This document shows positions 1-8,454 of a DNA stretch of 64,000 bases, one piece after another (the first letter of the stretch is position 1; every line of letters starts with the position of its first letter). The position numbers and the translations under genes were made by a program. The DNA comes from Ilumatobacteraceae bacterium (GTDB lineage: Bacteria; Actinomycetota; Acidimicrobiia; Acidimicrobiales; Ilumatobacteraceae): contig JAOBWK010000007.1 in NCBI GenBank assembly GCA_025463305.1, positions 37,445-101,444 on the forward strand, written 5' to 3'. The notes beneath the pieces are model-generated. The model was given only the letters and a program-made list of their open reading frames with translations, made no database searches and was not told the origin of the DNA.

Positions 1-845
1 ACCCAGTGGCGGCGGGTGGAGACGTGGAACGCCGACACACCCGCGTCGACCAGCGGCGCCAGCACCTGCTCCAGCTCGCTGGGCACGCCGGCCAGCTGGG
101 CGGTGTACTGCGAGCCCTTCCACTGCGAGTAGCGGTAGACGATCGGGTAGTCCGGGCCGACGGCCGCGCGGACCGCGGCCACCACGGCGGCGGGAAACGC
201 GCTGCGCCGTTCGATCGAGCCGCCGAAGTCGTCGGTGCGGCGGTTGGTCAGGTTCCACATGAACTGGTCGAGCAGGTAGCCGTGCGCGCCGTGCAGTTCG
301 ACGCCGTCGAACCCCGCCTGGCGGGCGACGCGTGCCGACTCGACGAACGAGTCGATGACCGCACGGAGGCCGTCGTCGTCGAGCGCGACCCCGACCGGCG
401 TGCCGTCGAACTTCACGCCCGACGGGCTGACCGTCGGAACGTCGGGCTCGAACTCGGGGGTCGCGCCTCGCTCGACGCCGAGGTGCCACAGCTGGGCGAT
501 CATCGCCGCGCCCTCGGCGTGCACGCCCGCGACGACGCGCTGCCAGCCGGCCGCGCTCTCGTCGCCGTAGATGCGCGGCACCGATGAGCTCGGCCCCGCC
601 GCCGGACCGCGCACGTAGGTGCCCTCGGTGACGATCAGGCCCACGCCGCCCGCCGCACGCAGCCGGTAGTGCTCGGCGTTCTCCGCGTTCGGCACGCCGC
701 CGGGCGACTGCTGGCGGGTCATCGGCGCCATCGCGAAGCGGTTGCGCAGGTGCATCGACCCGAGGTCGAGCGGCGTGAAGAGGGCGGACAGGTCGGCCGG
801 CCCCGTGTCGTGTTCGGTGTCGTGTTCGGACGACTGGATGCTCAT
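1..845 (-). CDS. NADH:flavin oxidoreductase, Old Yellow Enzyme family (C-terminus cut by window edge)
   Basis: Minus-strand reading from an ATG at 845 gives 281 codons that run off the left edge without a stop. The N-terminal half of an OYE-type FMN TIM barrel is clear: RNRFAMAPMTR near residues 34-44, AQLWHLG in the first third, DGVELHGAHGYLLDQF, then NRRTDDFGGS, which is the substrate/FMN loop. The visible end (STRRHW) resembles a conserved OYE barrel segment. Family members are about 370 residues, so roughly 90 are missing. The family reduces activated C=C bonds of enones or enoyl-CoAs with NAD(P)H; the substrate here is unknown. It lies about 70 bases after the acyl-CoA dehydrogenase on the same strand and is probably cotranscribed with it. 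Confidence 0.9.
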   Translation of the reverse strand, partial: MSIQSSEHDTEHDTGPADLSALFTPLDLGSMHLRNRFAMAPMTRQQSPGGVPNAENAEHYRLRAAGGVGLIVTEGTYVRGPAAGPSSSVPRIYGDESAAGWQRVVAGVHAEGAAMIAQLWHLGVERGATPEFEPDVPTVSPSGVKFDGTPVGVALDDDGLRAVIDSFVESARVARQAGFDGVELHGAHGYLLDQFMWNLTNRRTDDFGGSIERRSAFPAAVVAAVRAAVGPDYPIVYRYSQWKGSQYTAQLAGVPSELEQVLAPLVDAGVSAFHVSTRRHW

Positions 846-915
846 CCGCTGGAAGGTATCTGCGTTCCGCCGGCAGAGGCGCGCCTGACCGAAGGTGCGT
901 CATGCCATCCGTCCG

Positions 916-2202
916 TCACCAGTCCATCAGCGGTTCGTAGTGGGCCATCGCAGCGGCTCGGCGCGCCGGGAGGTGCTCGCTCGGCCACGCGCCCTCGGCC
1001 GGGCGATGGTCCTTGAGCACGTCACGGGCGAGCGTGATCTTGTGCACCTCGGTGGGTCCGTCGGCGATGCCCATCGTCACCGAGGCCAGCAGCATCTGGC
1101 CGAGCGGCATCTCGTTCGACACGCCGAGGGCGCCGTGGAGCTGCATCGTGCGCAGAACCGCCGCCTGGTACACCTTCGGCGTCGCCACCTTGACGCCGGC
1201 GATCTCGCGACGCGATGCCTGCCCGCCCTTGGTGTCGACGCACCACGCCGCGTGCAGCACCTGCAGCCGGAACTGGGTGAGCTCGATCCAGGCGTCGGCG
1301 ATCTTCTCCTGGGTGAACTGCTTGCGGGCCAGCAGCTCGCCCTGCGTCGAGCGGCTGAGGGCGCGCTCGCACAGCATGTCGAGGCAACGACTGATCGCGC
1401 CGACAGTGCGCATCGCGTGGTGCAGGCGGCCACCGCCGAGCCGGGTCTGGGCGATCGCGAAGGCCTGGCCCTCGCCCCCGAGGAGGTTCTCGGCCAGGAC
1501 CCGGACGTCGTTGTAGCGCACGTACGGATGGTGCCCCTCGTCGTCGGGGTCGAAGGCGGTGCCCGTGCGGCGGATGATCTCCAGGCCGGGTGTGTCGCCG
1601 GGGACGAGGAACATCGACGTGCCTTGATACACCGACACGTCCGGATCGGTGACGGCCATGACGATGATGAACGACGCCTTCTCGAACCCCGACGAGAACC
1701 ACTTCTCGCCGGCGATCACCCAGTCGTCGCCGTCGCGGACGGCGCGAGTCACGAACTGCGAGGGATCGCTGCCGCCCTGCGGCTCCGTCATCGAGTAGCA
1801 CGACGAGATCTCGGCGTCGATGAGCGGTTGGAGGAACCGCGCCTTCTGCTCCGGCGTGCCGTAGTGGGCGAGGATCTCGGCGTTGCCGGAGTCCGGCGCC
1901 TGGCAGCCGAACACGCTCGGGGCGAAGATCGAACGGCCGAGGATCTCGTTCATGTACGCCAGCCGCACCTGGCCGTAGCCCTGCCCGCCGAGCTCGTGGC
2001 GAAGGTGGCACGACCACAGCCCGCGCTCGCGCACCTGGGCCTGCAGCGGGCGGATGAACGCATCGTGGATCGGATGCTGCTTGTCGCTCGCGTCGCGGTC
2101 GGCACCGAACGCGAGGTCCAACGGCTCGATCTCGGTGCGAACGAACTCGCGGATCCAGTCGAGCTGCTCGGCGAAGTCCGGGTCGATGTCGAAGTTGGCC
2201 AT
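916..2202 (-). CDS. acyl-CoA dehydrogenase (ACAD10/11-like)
   Basis: 428 residues. It catalyses FAD-dependent alpha,beta-desaturation of an acyl-CoA. Visible motifs are CYSMTEPQGGSDP (about 135-147, FAD/substrate loop), EKWFSSG (about 166-172), QTRLGGGRLHHAMR (about 252-265) and a C-terminal QLHGALGVSNEMPL followed by DGPTEVHK, as in ACAD10/11-type enzymes. Much longer open frames cover this stretch, but homology begins at MANFDIDP. The ATG at 2202 follows a purine-rich GGGGGACAC, so this start was chosen. It is divergent from the solute-binding protein at 2396 and upstream of the Old Yellow Enzyme. The exact acyl substrate cannot be told. Confidence 0.92.
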   Translation of the reverse strand: MANFDIDPDFAEQLDWIREFVRTEIEPLDLAFGADRDASDKQHPIHDAFIRPLQAQVRERGLWSCHLRHELGGQGYGQVRLAYMNEILGRSIFAPSVFGCQAPDSGNAEILAHYGTPEQKARFLQPLIDAEISSCYSMTEPQGGSDPSQFVTRAVRDGDDWVIAGEKWFSSGFEKASFIIVMAVTDPDVSVYQGTSMFLVPGDTPGLEIIRRTGTAFDPDDEGHHPYVRYNDVRVLAENLLGGEGQAFAIAQTRLGGGRLHHAMRTVGAISRCLDMLCERALSRSTQGELLARKQFTQEKIADAWIELTQFRLQVLHAAWCVDTKGGQASRREIAGVKVATPKVYQAAVLRTMQLHGALGVSNEMPLGQMLLASVTMGIADGPTEVHKITLARDVLKDHRPAEGAWPSEHLPARRAAAMAHYEPLMDW

Positions 2203-2299
2203 GTGTCCCCCACTGGTCGCTGTCGGGCACGGCCCGTCGGACACAGCGTGCCAGAGCCGGTCCGCCGGATCGCCGTCGCGAGGCCTTGACGGGGGTGCG

Positions 2300-2305
2300 T
2301 ATGAT
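2300..2305 (+). promoter_or_regulatory. putative -10 hexamer for the solute-binding protein gene
   Basis: TATGAT with a TG two bases upstream (extended -10-like) in the 193-base divergent gap between the acyl-CoA dehydrogenase and the lipoprotein gene. It would give an untranslated leader of about 85 bases. No convincing -35 is seen: a TTGACG at 2286 is too close. Confidence 0.35.
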
Positions 2306-2395
2306 CTGCCCATCGAACGACGCGGGGGCGTCCGTTCGATGGCGTCGCCGTCGGCTCTCGTCGATCGGCACGTCCGCACAACTGGGGGGAACACC

Positions 2396-3970
2396 ATGCG
2401 CCAGAGGCCGATTCGATTGGTTGCCGCGTTCGCTGCACTCGCCGTGCTCGCCGCGGCCTGCGGCTCGGACCGCAAGGGGGCGACCACCACCGTCGCTCCG
2501 GCGACCACCGCCACCACCGCCACCACCGCCGCGCCGGCGGGCACCGAGGCCGCCACCACGGTGGCTGCGTCGGGCAGCACGCCGGGCACCACCTCGGGGT
2601 CCGGTGCCACGGGTGCCAGCACGGCGAGCAGTGGGACCGACGCGAACGCGACCACCACTGCGGCCACCGATGCCGCGACGACCACCACTGTGTCGAACCT
2701 GCCGATGTTCGGCGATGCGCCGTGGCCGTGCGGCCCCGGCAGCGGCGCGAACACCGACGACGGCACCGAGGTCGGCGTCACCAAGGACTCGATCACGCTC
2801 GCCACCGGCGACGACGCCGGCTACACCGGCGCACCCGGGCTCAACCACGAGATGGGCGATGCGATGAAGGCCGTCGTGTCGGCGTGCAACGATCTCGGCG
2901 GCATCAACGGCCGCAAGATCAACCTCAACTACTACGACGCCGCTGTGTTCAACGTGACCGTCGCGATGCAGTCGGCCTGCGACGCGAAATCGTTCTTCCT
3001 CGTCGGCGAGGGCTGGTCGTTCGACAGCAACCAGGAGGAGACCCGCCTCGGGTGCGGGCTGCCGGCCGTCCCCGGCTACAGCGTGAGCGCAGCGTTCTCG
3101 AACGGCAAGGACGTCTTCCAGCCCGTACCCAACCCGGCGGACGAGGCACCCGGCAGCGAGTACGCGCAGATGGTCGTCCAGTTCCCCGATGCGATCAAGC
3201 ACGTCGGTGCGCTGGCCGCCAACTACTCGGCCACGCAGGAGTCGCGCGACAAAGTGGTGTCCGCGTCGCCCGCGTACGGCTGGCAGTTCGCCACGTCGAC
3301 GCTCGAGTACAACGTCGTCGGCGAAGCGGACTGGACACCCTTCGTCAAGCAGCTCCAGGCGGCCGGTGCGCAGTTGGTCTCGTGGACCGGCACGTGCCTG
3401 CCGCACCTGCAGCTGTTCGAGCAGGCGGCCAAGGCCAACGGCTACAACGTCCCGGTGATCGCTGACGCGAACCACTACCAGGCCGAGTGCGCGGCAGCGA
3501 ACACCGATGGCGCGATGAACGACACGTACATGCGGATGGTGTTCATCCCGTTCGAGGAGGCCAGCCAGAACAAGGCCACCCAGGACTACCTCGACCTGAT
3601 GAAGGCCAAGGGCGGCGACGTCGCCCTGCTCGGCGCCCAGTCGGTGTCGGCGTTCCTGCTGTGGGCCACGGCGGCATCCGCGTGTGGCGACAGCCTCACC
3701 CGGGCATGCACCCTCGCCAACCTCAAGAACATCCACGACTGGACCGGACACGGCTTGCAGGCCAAGGCCGACGTCGGCAACAACCAGGTCCCGGCGTGCG
3801 GGATGCTGCTCCGGCTGGAGGGCACCAAGTACGAGCGGGTCGCGCCGACGGAGCCCGGCACGTTCGCCTGCGATCCGTCGTGGGTCGGCAAGGTCACCGG
3901 CACACCGGCGCTGATCGCGGCCAAGCTCGACGCCGACCGGATCTCCCAGGAGTACGCCCCCGCCGGTTAG
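2396..3970 (+). CDS. ABC transporter substrate-binding lipoprotein, branched-chain amino acid (LivJ-like) type
   Basis: 524 residues. The N-terminus is a lipoprotein signal: Arg-rich start, hydrophobic core, then LAVLAAACGSD with the lipidated Cys near residue 22. A Thr/Ala/Ser-rich low-complexity linker follows (about 28-100), then a type I periplasmic-binding fold (KDSITLATGDDAG, LGGINGRKINLNYYD). ATG at 2396 has GGGGGGA just upstream and places the signal peptide correctly, so the longer in-frame extension was rejected. It is probably an anchored receptor feeding an importer. No permease or ATPase of that importer is nearby, so it is an orphan receptor here. Given its neighbours, the ligand may be an aromatic or hydrophobic acid rather than an amino acid (inference). 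Confidence 0.85.
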   Translation: MRQRPIRLVAAFAALAVLAAACGSDRKGATTTVAPATTATTATTAAPAGTEAATTVAASGSTPGTTSGSGATGASTASSGTDANATTTAATDAATTTTVSNLPMFGDAPWPCGPGSGANTDDGTEVGVTKDSITLATGDDAGYTGAPGLNHEMGDAMKAVVSACNDLGGINGRKINLNYYDAAVFNVTVAMQSACDAKSFFLVGEGWSFDSNQEETRLGCGLPAVPGYSVSAAFSNGKDVFQPVPNPADEAPGSEYAQMVVQFPDAIKHVGALAANYSATQESRDKVVSASPAYGWQFATSTLEYNVVGEADWTPFVKQLQAAGAQLVSWTGTCLPHLQLFEQAAKANGYNVPVIADANHYQAECAAANTDGAMNDTYMRMVFIPFEEASQNKATQDYLDLMKAKGGDVALLGAQSVSAFLLWATAASACGDSLTRACTLANLKNIHDWTGHGLQAKADVGNNQVPACGMLLRLEGTKYERVAPTEPGTFACDPSWVGKVTGTPALIAAKLDADRISQEYAPAG

Positions 3971-4010
3971 CGCTGAATGGCAGCAGGGCGAACCGAGAAG
4001 GCGTTGGGCG

Positions 4011-5210
4011 GTGATCACGACACCGGAAGCGCTCGCTGACATCGGGGTCAACGAGCTGGACCGCACGATGGATCAGCTGGCGACGTTGGTCGCCCGGTTG
4101 CTCGGCTCCGAGATCGGCCTGGTGTCCCTCGTCGACGATCACCGCCAGTTCTTCCCCGGGCAGTACGGCCTGCCGGCTCCGCTCTCGGAGCTGCGCCAGA
4201 CGCCGCTGGAGCAGTCGATGTGCAGGCAGGTCGTGGTCTCGGCCGACGTCGTCCAGATCGACCACGCCGCCGACGACGTGGCGTGGGTCGATCACGGGGC
4301 GCGGGTCGTGCTCGGCGTCGAGAGCTACCTGGGCGTGCCGCTCACCGACGAGGACGGCCGCGTGCTGGGCAGCCTGTGCGCGATCAACATGTCGGAGCGG
4401 AGGTGGACGACGGCCGATCGGCAGAACCTCACCGATCTCGCCGCCGGTGCATCGTCCGCCCTGCGCGCCCGCATCGCCAGCACGGCCGTCGGTCGGGCGT
4501 CTGCCCGGCTGCAGCTCGTGGCCGACACCAGTCGAGTGCTGCAGGAGACCTTCGAGGTCGAGCCGCTGCTCGTCAGCCTGCTGGAGATCCTGGTGCCGCG
4601 GCTGTCGGATCGCGCCGCGATCGTGCTCACCGGCAACGGCGACGTCACCGGCCACAACATCGAGGCTGCGGCGGCGATGGCCCGCACGCTCGGCGCGTTC
4701 CGCTGCTTCGCGTTCGACCACCGGCAACCCGCCGAGGTCCTCGAGCGGCTCGACAGCATGACGTCGTACCTGCTCGGCGTGCACCTCGCCACATGCCAGC
4801 ACGCCGTGCTCGAGCCGCTCCCCGCCGGCACCGCCTCCTGGCGGGCCACCATCGCCAACGCCGGCCACCTGCCCCCGCTGCTGGTGCTGCCCGACGGCAG
4901 TGGGTCGTTCGTCGGCATCCACACCGATCCGCTGGTCGGCGTCCGGGTGCAGGGCGAGCGCCACGCACTGGAGGTCGACATCCCGTCCGGCTCGGTGCTC
5001 GTGCTCTCCACCGACGGCTTGATCGAGCGTCGCCGCGAGACCATCGATGTCGGCCTCGACCGGCTCCGCGACGCGGCATCCACCATCAGCTCGCGCACCT
5101 CCGCCGAGCGGTTCGCCGCGGCACTGCTCGCGGCGGTCGAGCCGGATGGCACCGACGACGTCGCGCTCCTCTGCATCCGGATCGGGACCGCCGCGCCGAC
5201 AGCCGGCTGA
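4011..5210 (+). CDS. GAF domain / PP2C (SpoIIE)-type protein with an internal deletion
   Basis: 399 residues from a GTG. Residues about 20-150 form a GAF domain (GSEIGLVSLVDDHRQFFPG, ESYLGVPLTDEDG, GSLCAINM). Residues about 165-200 look like the start of a second GAF domain (LVADTSRVLQETFEVEPLL). This runs straight into GNGDVTGHNIEAAAAM (about 208-223), the middle of a SpoIIE phosphatase domain, followed by NAGHLPPLLVLPDG, LSTDGLIERR and DDVALLCIR. The rest of GAF-2 and the phosphatase segment with the metal-binding GDWYD motif are absent. The family dephosphorylates anti-anti-sigma factors; loss of one metal-binding Asp argues against activity. Codon use is normal and the frame is open, so it may persist as a sensor or binding protein. 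Confidence 0.75.
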   Translation: MITTPEALADIGVNELDRTMDQLATLVARLLGSEIGLVSLVDDHRQFFPGQYGLPAPLSELRQTPLEQSMCRQVVVSADVVQIDHAADDVAWVDHGARVVLGVESYLGVPLTDEDGRVLGSLCAINMSERRWTTADRQNLTDLAAGASSALRARIASTAVGRASARLQLVADTSRVLQETFEVEPLLVSLLEILVPRLSDRAAIVLTGNGDVTGHNIEAAAAMARTLGAFRCFAFDHRQPAEVLERLDSMTSYLLGVHLATCQHAVLEPLPAGTASWRATIANAGHLPPLLVLPDGSGSFVGIHTDPLVGVRVQGERHALEVDIPSGSVLVLSTDGLIERRRETIDVGLDRLRDAASTISSRTSAERFAAALLAAVEPDGTDDVALLCIRIGTAAPTAG

Positions 5211-5220
5211 CGAGCCGTCG

Positions 5221-6048
5221 CTAGACCGGCTCGGCCATCGCTGCCAACAGCGCCTCGATGCCCTGAACCTCGACTGCACGGGTCTGGCCGCCGGCGGCGA
5301 GGAACCGCCGCATCGGTGCGGTGTGCGCACCGGTCGACATCAGCTGCTCCAGCGCGTCGCTCTCGGCCACCAGACTGTCCGCCGTCGAACCGAGCGATGA
5401 GTCGACCACCCGCTTGATCGCCGCGATCGACGCCGCCGGCATCGCGGCGATCCGCTGGGCGAGGGCCTCGGCCTCGGCGGCCAGCCGATCGGACGGCACG
5501 AGCAGCTGCAACCAGCCGACGGCACGAGCCTCGTCGGCGTGCATGTCGCGCCCGGTCAGCAGCAGCTCCAGCGCGGCGGCGCGTCCGATCAGGCGCGGCC
5601 AGCGCGCGGTCCCCCCGGCGCCGGGCAGGATGCCCATCGCCACCTCGGGCTGGCCGATCACGGTGCGCTCGGACCCGATGCGGAGATCGAGCGCCGACAG
5701 GAGCTCGCATCCGCCGCCGCGTGCTGCGCCGTCGATCACGCCGATGGTCACGAACGGCTCGCGGTGCAGCCGCTCGAACGTCGCGGCCGCGATGTTCGGG
5801 GCCGTCGCCGGAGCGTCGTGAGCAGGCCTCGCTTCGACGAGCAGCTCGACATCGCCGTGGGCCAGGAAGAAGTCCGGATCGGCGCTGGAGAACACGACCA
5901 CCCGCACCGATGGGTCGGCTTCGAGGGCGGCGAGCAGGCCGATCAACCCACCGATGAACGCGCCGTCGACGAGCTGCATCGGTGGCGAATCGATGACCGC
6001 GGAGACCACACCGCCCGCGCTCGATGTGTGGATCTGTCCGAACTGCAC
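5221..6048 (-). CDS. enoyl-CoA hydratase/isomerase (crotonase) with both catalytic Glu
   Basis: 275 residues, GTG start at 6048 with AGGGGA upstream. Crotonase fold: the oxyanion region ARGGGCELLSALD carries the first catalytic Glu (the ECH Glu144 position) and IGQPEVAMGILPGAGG carries the second (the Glu164 position). It is the only crotonase in the window with both, so syn-hydration of a 2-enoyl-CoA is credible. It ends 10 bases from the stop of the GAF/PP2C gene (tail to tail) and is divergent from the P450 across 91 bases. Confidence 0.9.
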   Translation of the reverse strand: MQFGQIHTSSAGGVVSAVIDSPPMQLVDGAFIGGLIGLLAALEADPSVRVVVFSSADPDFFLAHGDVELLVEARPAHDAPATAPNIAAATFERLHREPFVTIGVIDGAARGGGCELLSALDLRIGSERTVIGQPEVAMGILPGAGGTARWPRLIGRAAALELLLTGRDMHADEARAVGWLQLLVPSDRLAAEAEALAQRIAAMPAASIAAIKRVVDSSLGSTADSLVAESDALEQLMSTGAHTAPMRRFLAAGGQTRAVEVQGIEALLAAMAEPV

Positions 6049-6107
6049 GGCATGTCCCCTCTCGCCATTCGGTCGCTCCGCCTCAGGGACGGATCGGGAC
6101 CGCTGTC

Positions 6108-6133
6108 TATCATTCGGATCTCAGCTCTGGAGG
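6108..6133 (+). promoter_or_regulatory. putative -10 and strong Shine-Dalgarno of the P450 gene
   Basis: TATCAT at 6108-6113 is a good -10 hexamer, and GGAGG at 6129-6133 sits seven bases before the ATG at 6140. The predicted leader is about 20 bases. Confidence 0.45.
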
Positions 6134-6139
6134 ACACGC

Positions 6140-7351
6140 ATGCCCACGCACCCGTTGCACGACGAGATCGATCTGCTCGACGGTTCGTGGTACGCCACGC
6201 TGCCGCACGACACGTACACGTGGATGCGCGAGAACGCGCCGGCGTACTACGACGCGAAGACCGACACGTGGGCCGTCACCCGCTACCACGACGTGGTCCG
6301 CATCGAGCGCGACCCGAAGACCTTCTCGAGCGTGCGTGCCCCACGGCCGCACGGTCAGTCGCTGCCGATGATGATCTCGATGGACGATCCGCAGCACCAT
6401 CGCCGGCGCGCCCTGGTGGCCCGTGGCTTCACGCCGAAGCGCGTGCGCGATCACGAGGCCAACCTGCTCGTGATGTGCGACGCGATCATCGACCGCATCG
6501 CCGAGCAGGGCGCGTGCGACTTCGTCTGGGACATCGCCGCGCCGTTGCCGCTGCTGGTGATCGGCGAGATGCTCGGCTTCGACCCGAGCGACTACGACGA
6601 TCTGCTGCGGTGGAGCGACGACCTGATCCGCGGCACGTCGGCCACCTCCGACGCCGAGGCGGTGGCCAAGGCCGGCCAGGCCGGGCTCGAGTACCACACG
6701 TTCCAGCGCAAGATCATCGCCGACCGGCGTGCCAACGGTCCGCGCGACGACCTGATCAGCATCCTCTGCCACGCCGAGATCGAGGGCGAGAAGCTCGACG
6801 ACGACTCGATCGCCAACGAGGCGCTGCTGATCCTGATCGGCGGCGACGAGACCACCCGCCACGTCATCTCGCGCGGCATGCTCGCGCTGATCGAGCGGCC
6901 AGACCAGCAGGCGATCCTCGCCAACGATCCGTCGAAGATCGAGGTGGGCGTCGAGGAGCTGCTGCGGTTCGTGTCGCCGATCCTGAACATGGCCCGCACG
7001 GTCACGGCCGAGGTCGACGTGGCCGGTGAGACGATGCGCCCGGGCGATCAGGTGGTGCTGATCTACCCGTCGGCCAACCGCGACGAGGCCGTGTTCGCCG
7101 ATCCGCAACGGCTGAACGTGGAGCGCCAACCGAACCCGCACATCGCGTTCGGCTTCGGCCCGCACTTCTGCCTCGGCGCATCGCTGGCCCGGCTCGAGCT
7201 GAAGTCGATGTTCACCCGGCTGCTCGACCGCCTGCCCGACATCCAGCTGGTCGAGGGCGCCGAGCTGCCCTACCGCAACTCGAACTTCATCACCGGCCCG
7301 GAGGCGATGCCCGTCACCTTCACCCCCCGCCCCAGGCTCACCCCCGCCTGA
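6140..7351 (+). CDS. cytochrome P450 (bacterial class I, soluble)
   Basis: 403 residues. It is a haem-thiolate monooxygenase that needs a ferredoxin and reductase, neither of which is adjacent. The I-helix oxygen-activation motif GGDETT is at 234-239, the K-helix ExxR (EELLR) at 273-277 and the haem loop FGFGPHFCLG at 337-346 with Cys344 as ligand. HFCLGASLARLEL resembles the bacterial CYP groups that include steroid, terpene and fatty-acid hydroxylases, but no CYP family is assigned. The ATG at 6140 follows GGAGG; in-frame codons upstream lack homology. Divergent from the complete crotonase. Confidence 0.95.
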   Translation: MPTHPLHDEIDLLDGSWYATLPHDTYTWMRENAPAYYDAKTDTWAVTRYHDVVRIERDPKTFSSVRAPRPHGQSLPMMISMDDPQHHRRRALVARGFTPKRVRDHEANLLVMCDAIIDRIAEQGACDFVWDIAAPLPLLVIGEMLGFDPSDYDDLLRWSDDLIRGTSATSDAEAVAKAGQAGLEYHTFQRKIIADRRANGPRDDLISILCHAEIEGEKLDDDSIANEALLILIGGDETTRHVISRGMLALIERPDQQAILANDPSKIEVGVEELLRFVSPILNMARTVTAEVDVAGETMRPGDQVVLIYPSANRDEAVFADPQRLNVERQPNPHIAFGFGPHFCLGASLARLELKSMFTRLLDRLPDIQLVEGAELPYRNSNFITGPEAMPVTFTPRPRLTPA

Positions 7352-7361
7352 ATCGCGACCG

Positions 7362-7464
7362 TGATCGATCCACCACACCAGGAGTCGTGAATCGCGCGAC
7401 GTTCGGCTGTGAGGCGACAACCTTGATCGATTCACCACACCCGGTCGAGCGGATCGCGCGACGT
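7362..7464. repeat. imperfect 62-bp direct repeat between convergent genes
   Basis: Two conserved blocks recur with exactly 62-base spacing: TGATCGAT(C/T)CACCACACC at 7362 and 7424, and ATCGCGCGACGT at 7391 and 7453. Sequence between the blocks differs. The region also holds a GTGAATC / GATTCAC inverted pair that could fold. It fills the gap between the convergent P450 and IclR genes, so a bidirectional terminator or a family of dispersed intergenic repeats are both possible. Confidence 0.6.
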
Positions 7465-7477
7465 GCTGCCGATGGTT

Positions 7478-8347
7478 TCAGGCCGGCTGGTCGAGGCGTC
7501 GGGCGAGGTCGTCGGCCGCCAGACGGGTGGCTCCGCCGAGGCGGCGCAGTTCGTCGCCGGACACGGGCTCGTCGAAGCCGAACAGGTTGAGGGCGAGTCG
7601 GACGTCGCCATCCGCGCCGAACACCGGCACGCTCACCGTGCTGACGTCGTAGTTCGCCGTCGGCTCGATCTCCTCGGCGAGGTAACCCTCGACGCCGCTG
7701 GTCGAGGGGCGGATCCGCTCCGCACGCCGCATCTGCTGCCCGCGACCCAGCAGACGAACCAGCTCGTGCAGCAGTTGCTGCGGCGGGCGGAGCTCGATCA
7801 CGAAGCCCTGCCGACGCGCGACCGCGAGCCGATCGCGCAGTGCAGCGTGTGTCGCAGCGGACGATGGACCCCGGGCGATCCACCCGTCGATCGCATCCTG
7901 GCCGCTCCAGGCGATGAACACCGCGCCGAGCGGCGGCTCGATCGGCAGCAGGTCGCCGGTGCGCATCGCCGGCGACGGCCGACGGGGGTCCCACGATGCG
8001 TCGACCAGTCGGGCGTGATCGCCATCGCGACTGAACGCGAACACGGCGTAGCCGAGCTCGCGGCTGAGCGCCTCGATCGAGCTCCGCGTCGCACCGACCG
8101 CCGGGAACCGACTGCCGGCGGCGCGTCCGGGCGCGATCAGCGCCGGCCCGAGGTGATAGCGGCGATCGCTCGGCCGACGGACGACGAACCCACCGGCCGT
8201 CATCGACGCCAGCACGTGGACGTACGTGGCCCGCGTCTGCCCCAACGCGTCGGCGATCTGGGACAACGTGGCGCCCTCGTCGGCTCGCTCGGTGAGCAGG
8301 TGGACGATGGCCATCACCCGCTCGGTCTGCGGTGAATCCCTCGGCAC
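7478..8347 (-). CDS. IclR-family transcriptional regulator
   Basis: 289 residues, GTG start at 8347. The N-terminal winged helix-turn-helix (about 8-65) includes ATLSQIADALGQTRATYVHVLASMTAGGFV, typical of IclR proteins, followed by an IclR effector domain (about 85-280). Such proteins sense small aromatic or carboxylic acids and often repress a divergent operon. The gene is divergent from the deacylase at 8455 and is preceded by a TTTAC/GTAAA dyad, so local control and autoregulation are likely. A TAGGGT hexamer six bases upstream of the GTG suggests a leaderless transcript. Confidence 0.88.
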   Translation of the reverse strand: MPRDSPQTERVMAIVHLLTERADEGATLSQIADALGQTRATYVHVLASMTAGGFVVRRPSDRRYHLGPALIAPGRAAGSRFPAVGATRSSIEALSRELGYAVFAFSRDGDHARLVDASWDPRRPSPAMRTGDLLPIEPPLGAVFIAWSGQDAIDGWIARGPSSAATHAALRDRLAVARRQGFVIELRPPQQLLHELVRLLGRGQQMRRAERIRPSTSGVEGYLAEEIEPTANYDVSTVSVPVFGADGDVRLALNLFGFDEPVSGDELRRLGGATRLAADDLARRLDQPA

Positions 8348-8353
8348 GCGTCG

Positions 8354-8377
8354 ACCCTACTGTTTACGAGGTGTAAA
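8354..8377 (-). promoter_or_regulatory. IclR-gene -10 (leaderless) and overlapping dyad operator
   Basis: On the minus strand TAGGGT (8359-8354) lies six bases before the GTG at 8347. Immediately upstream, 8363-8377 is a perfect TTTAC-N5-GTAAA inverted repeat, AT-rich in a GC-rich setting, between the -10 and the expected -35. A repressor bound there would block the regulator's own transcription and could also act on the deacylase promoter. Assignment to the IclR protein is inference from position. Confidence 0.55.
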
Positions 8378-8454
8378 TCATTGTCGCAGCGACGAGACGA
8401 TCGCATCATGGTCGGGGGCGCATCGCGCGCACGGAACGCAGGGGGAATCGCACA

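Noticed and set aside
2286..2305. TTGACG to TATGAT as a -35/-10 pair
   Set aside because: Spacing is only eight bases; the TATGAT may still act alone as an extended -10.
2490..2700. ACC/GCC-rich repeats near 2.5-2.7 kb as a minisatellite
   Set aside because: They encode the Thr/Ala/Ser linker that follows the lipobox of a binding lipoprotein, a normal low-complexity region.
1022..4066. A 1014-codon minus-strand open frame over the acyl-CoA dehydrogenase and solute-binding genes
   Set aside because: Low-complexity Arg/Gly/His-rich product with no motifs; it is an antisense or shifted-frame artefact of high GC content.
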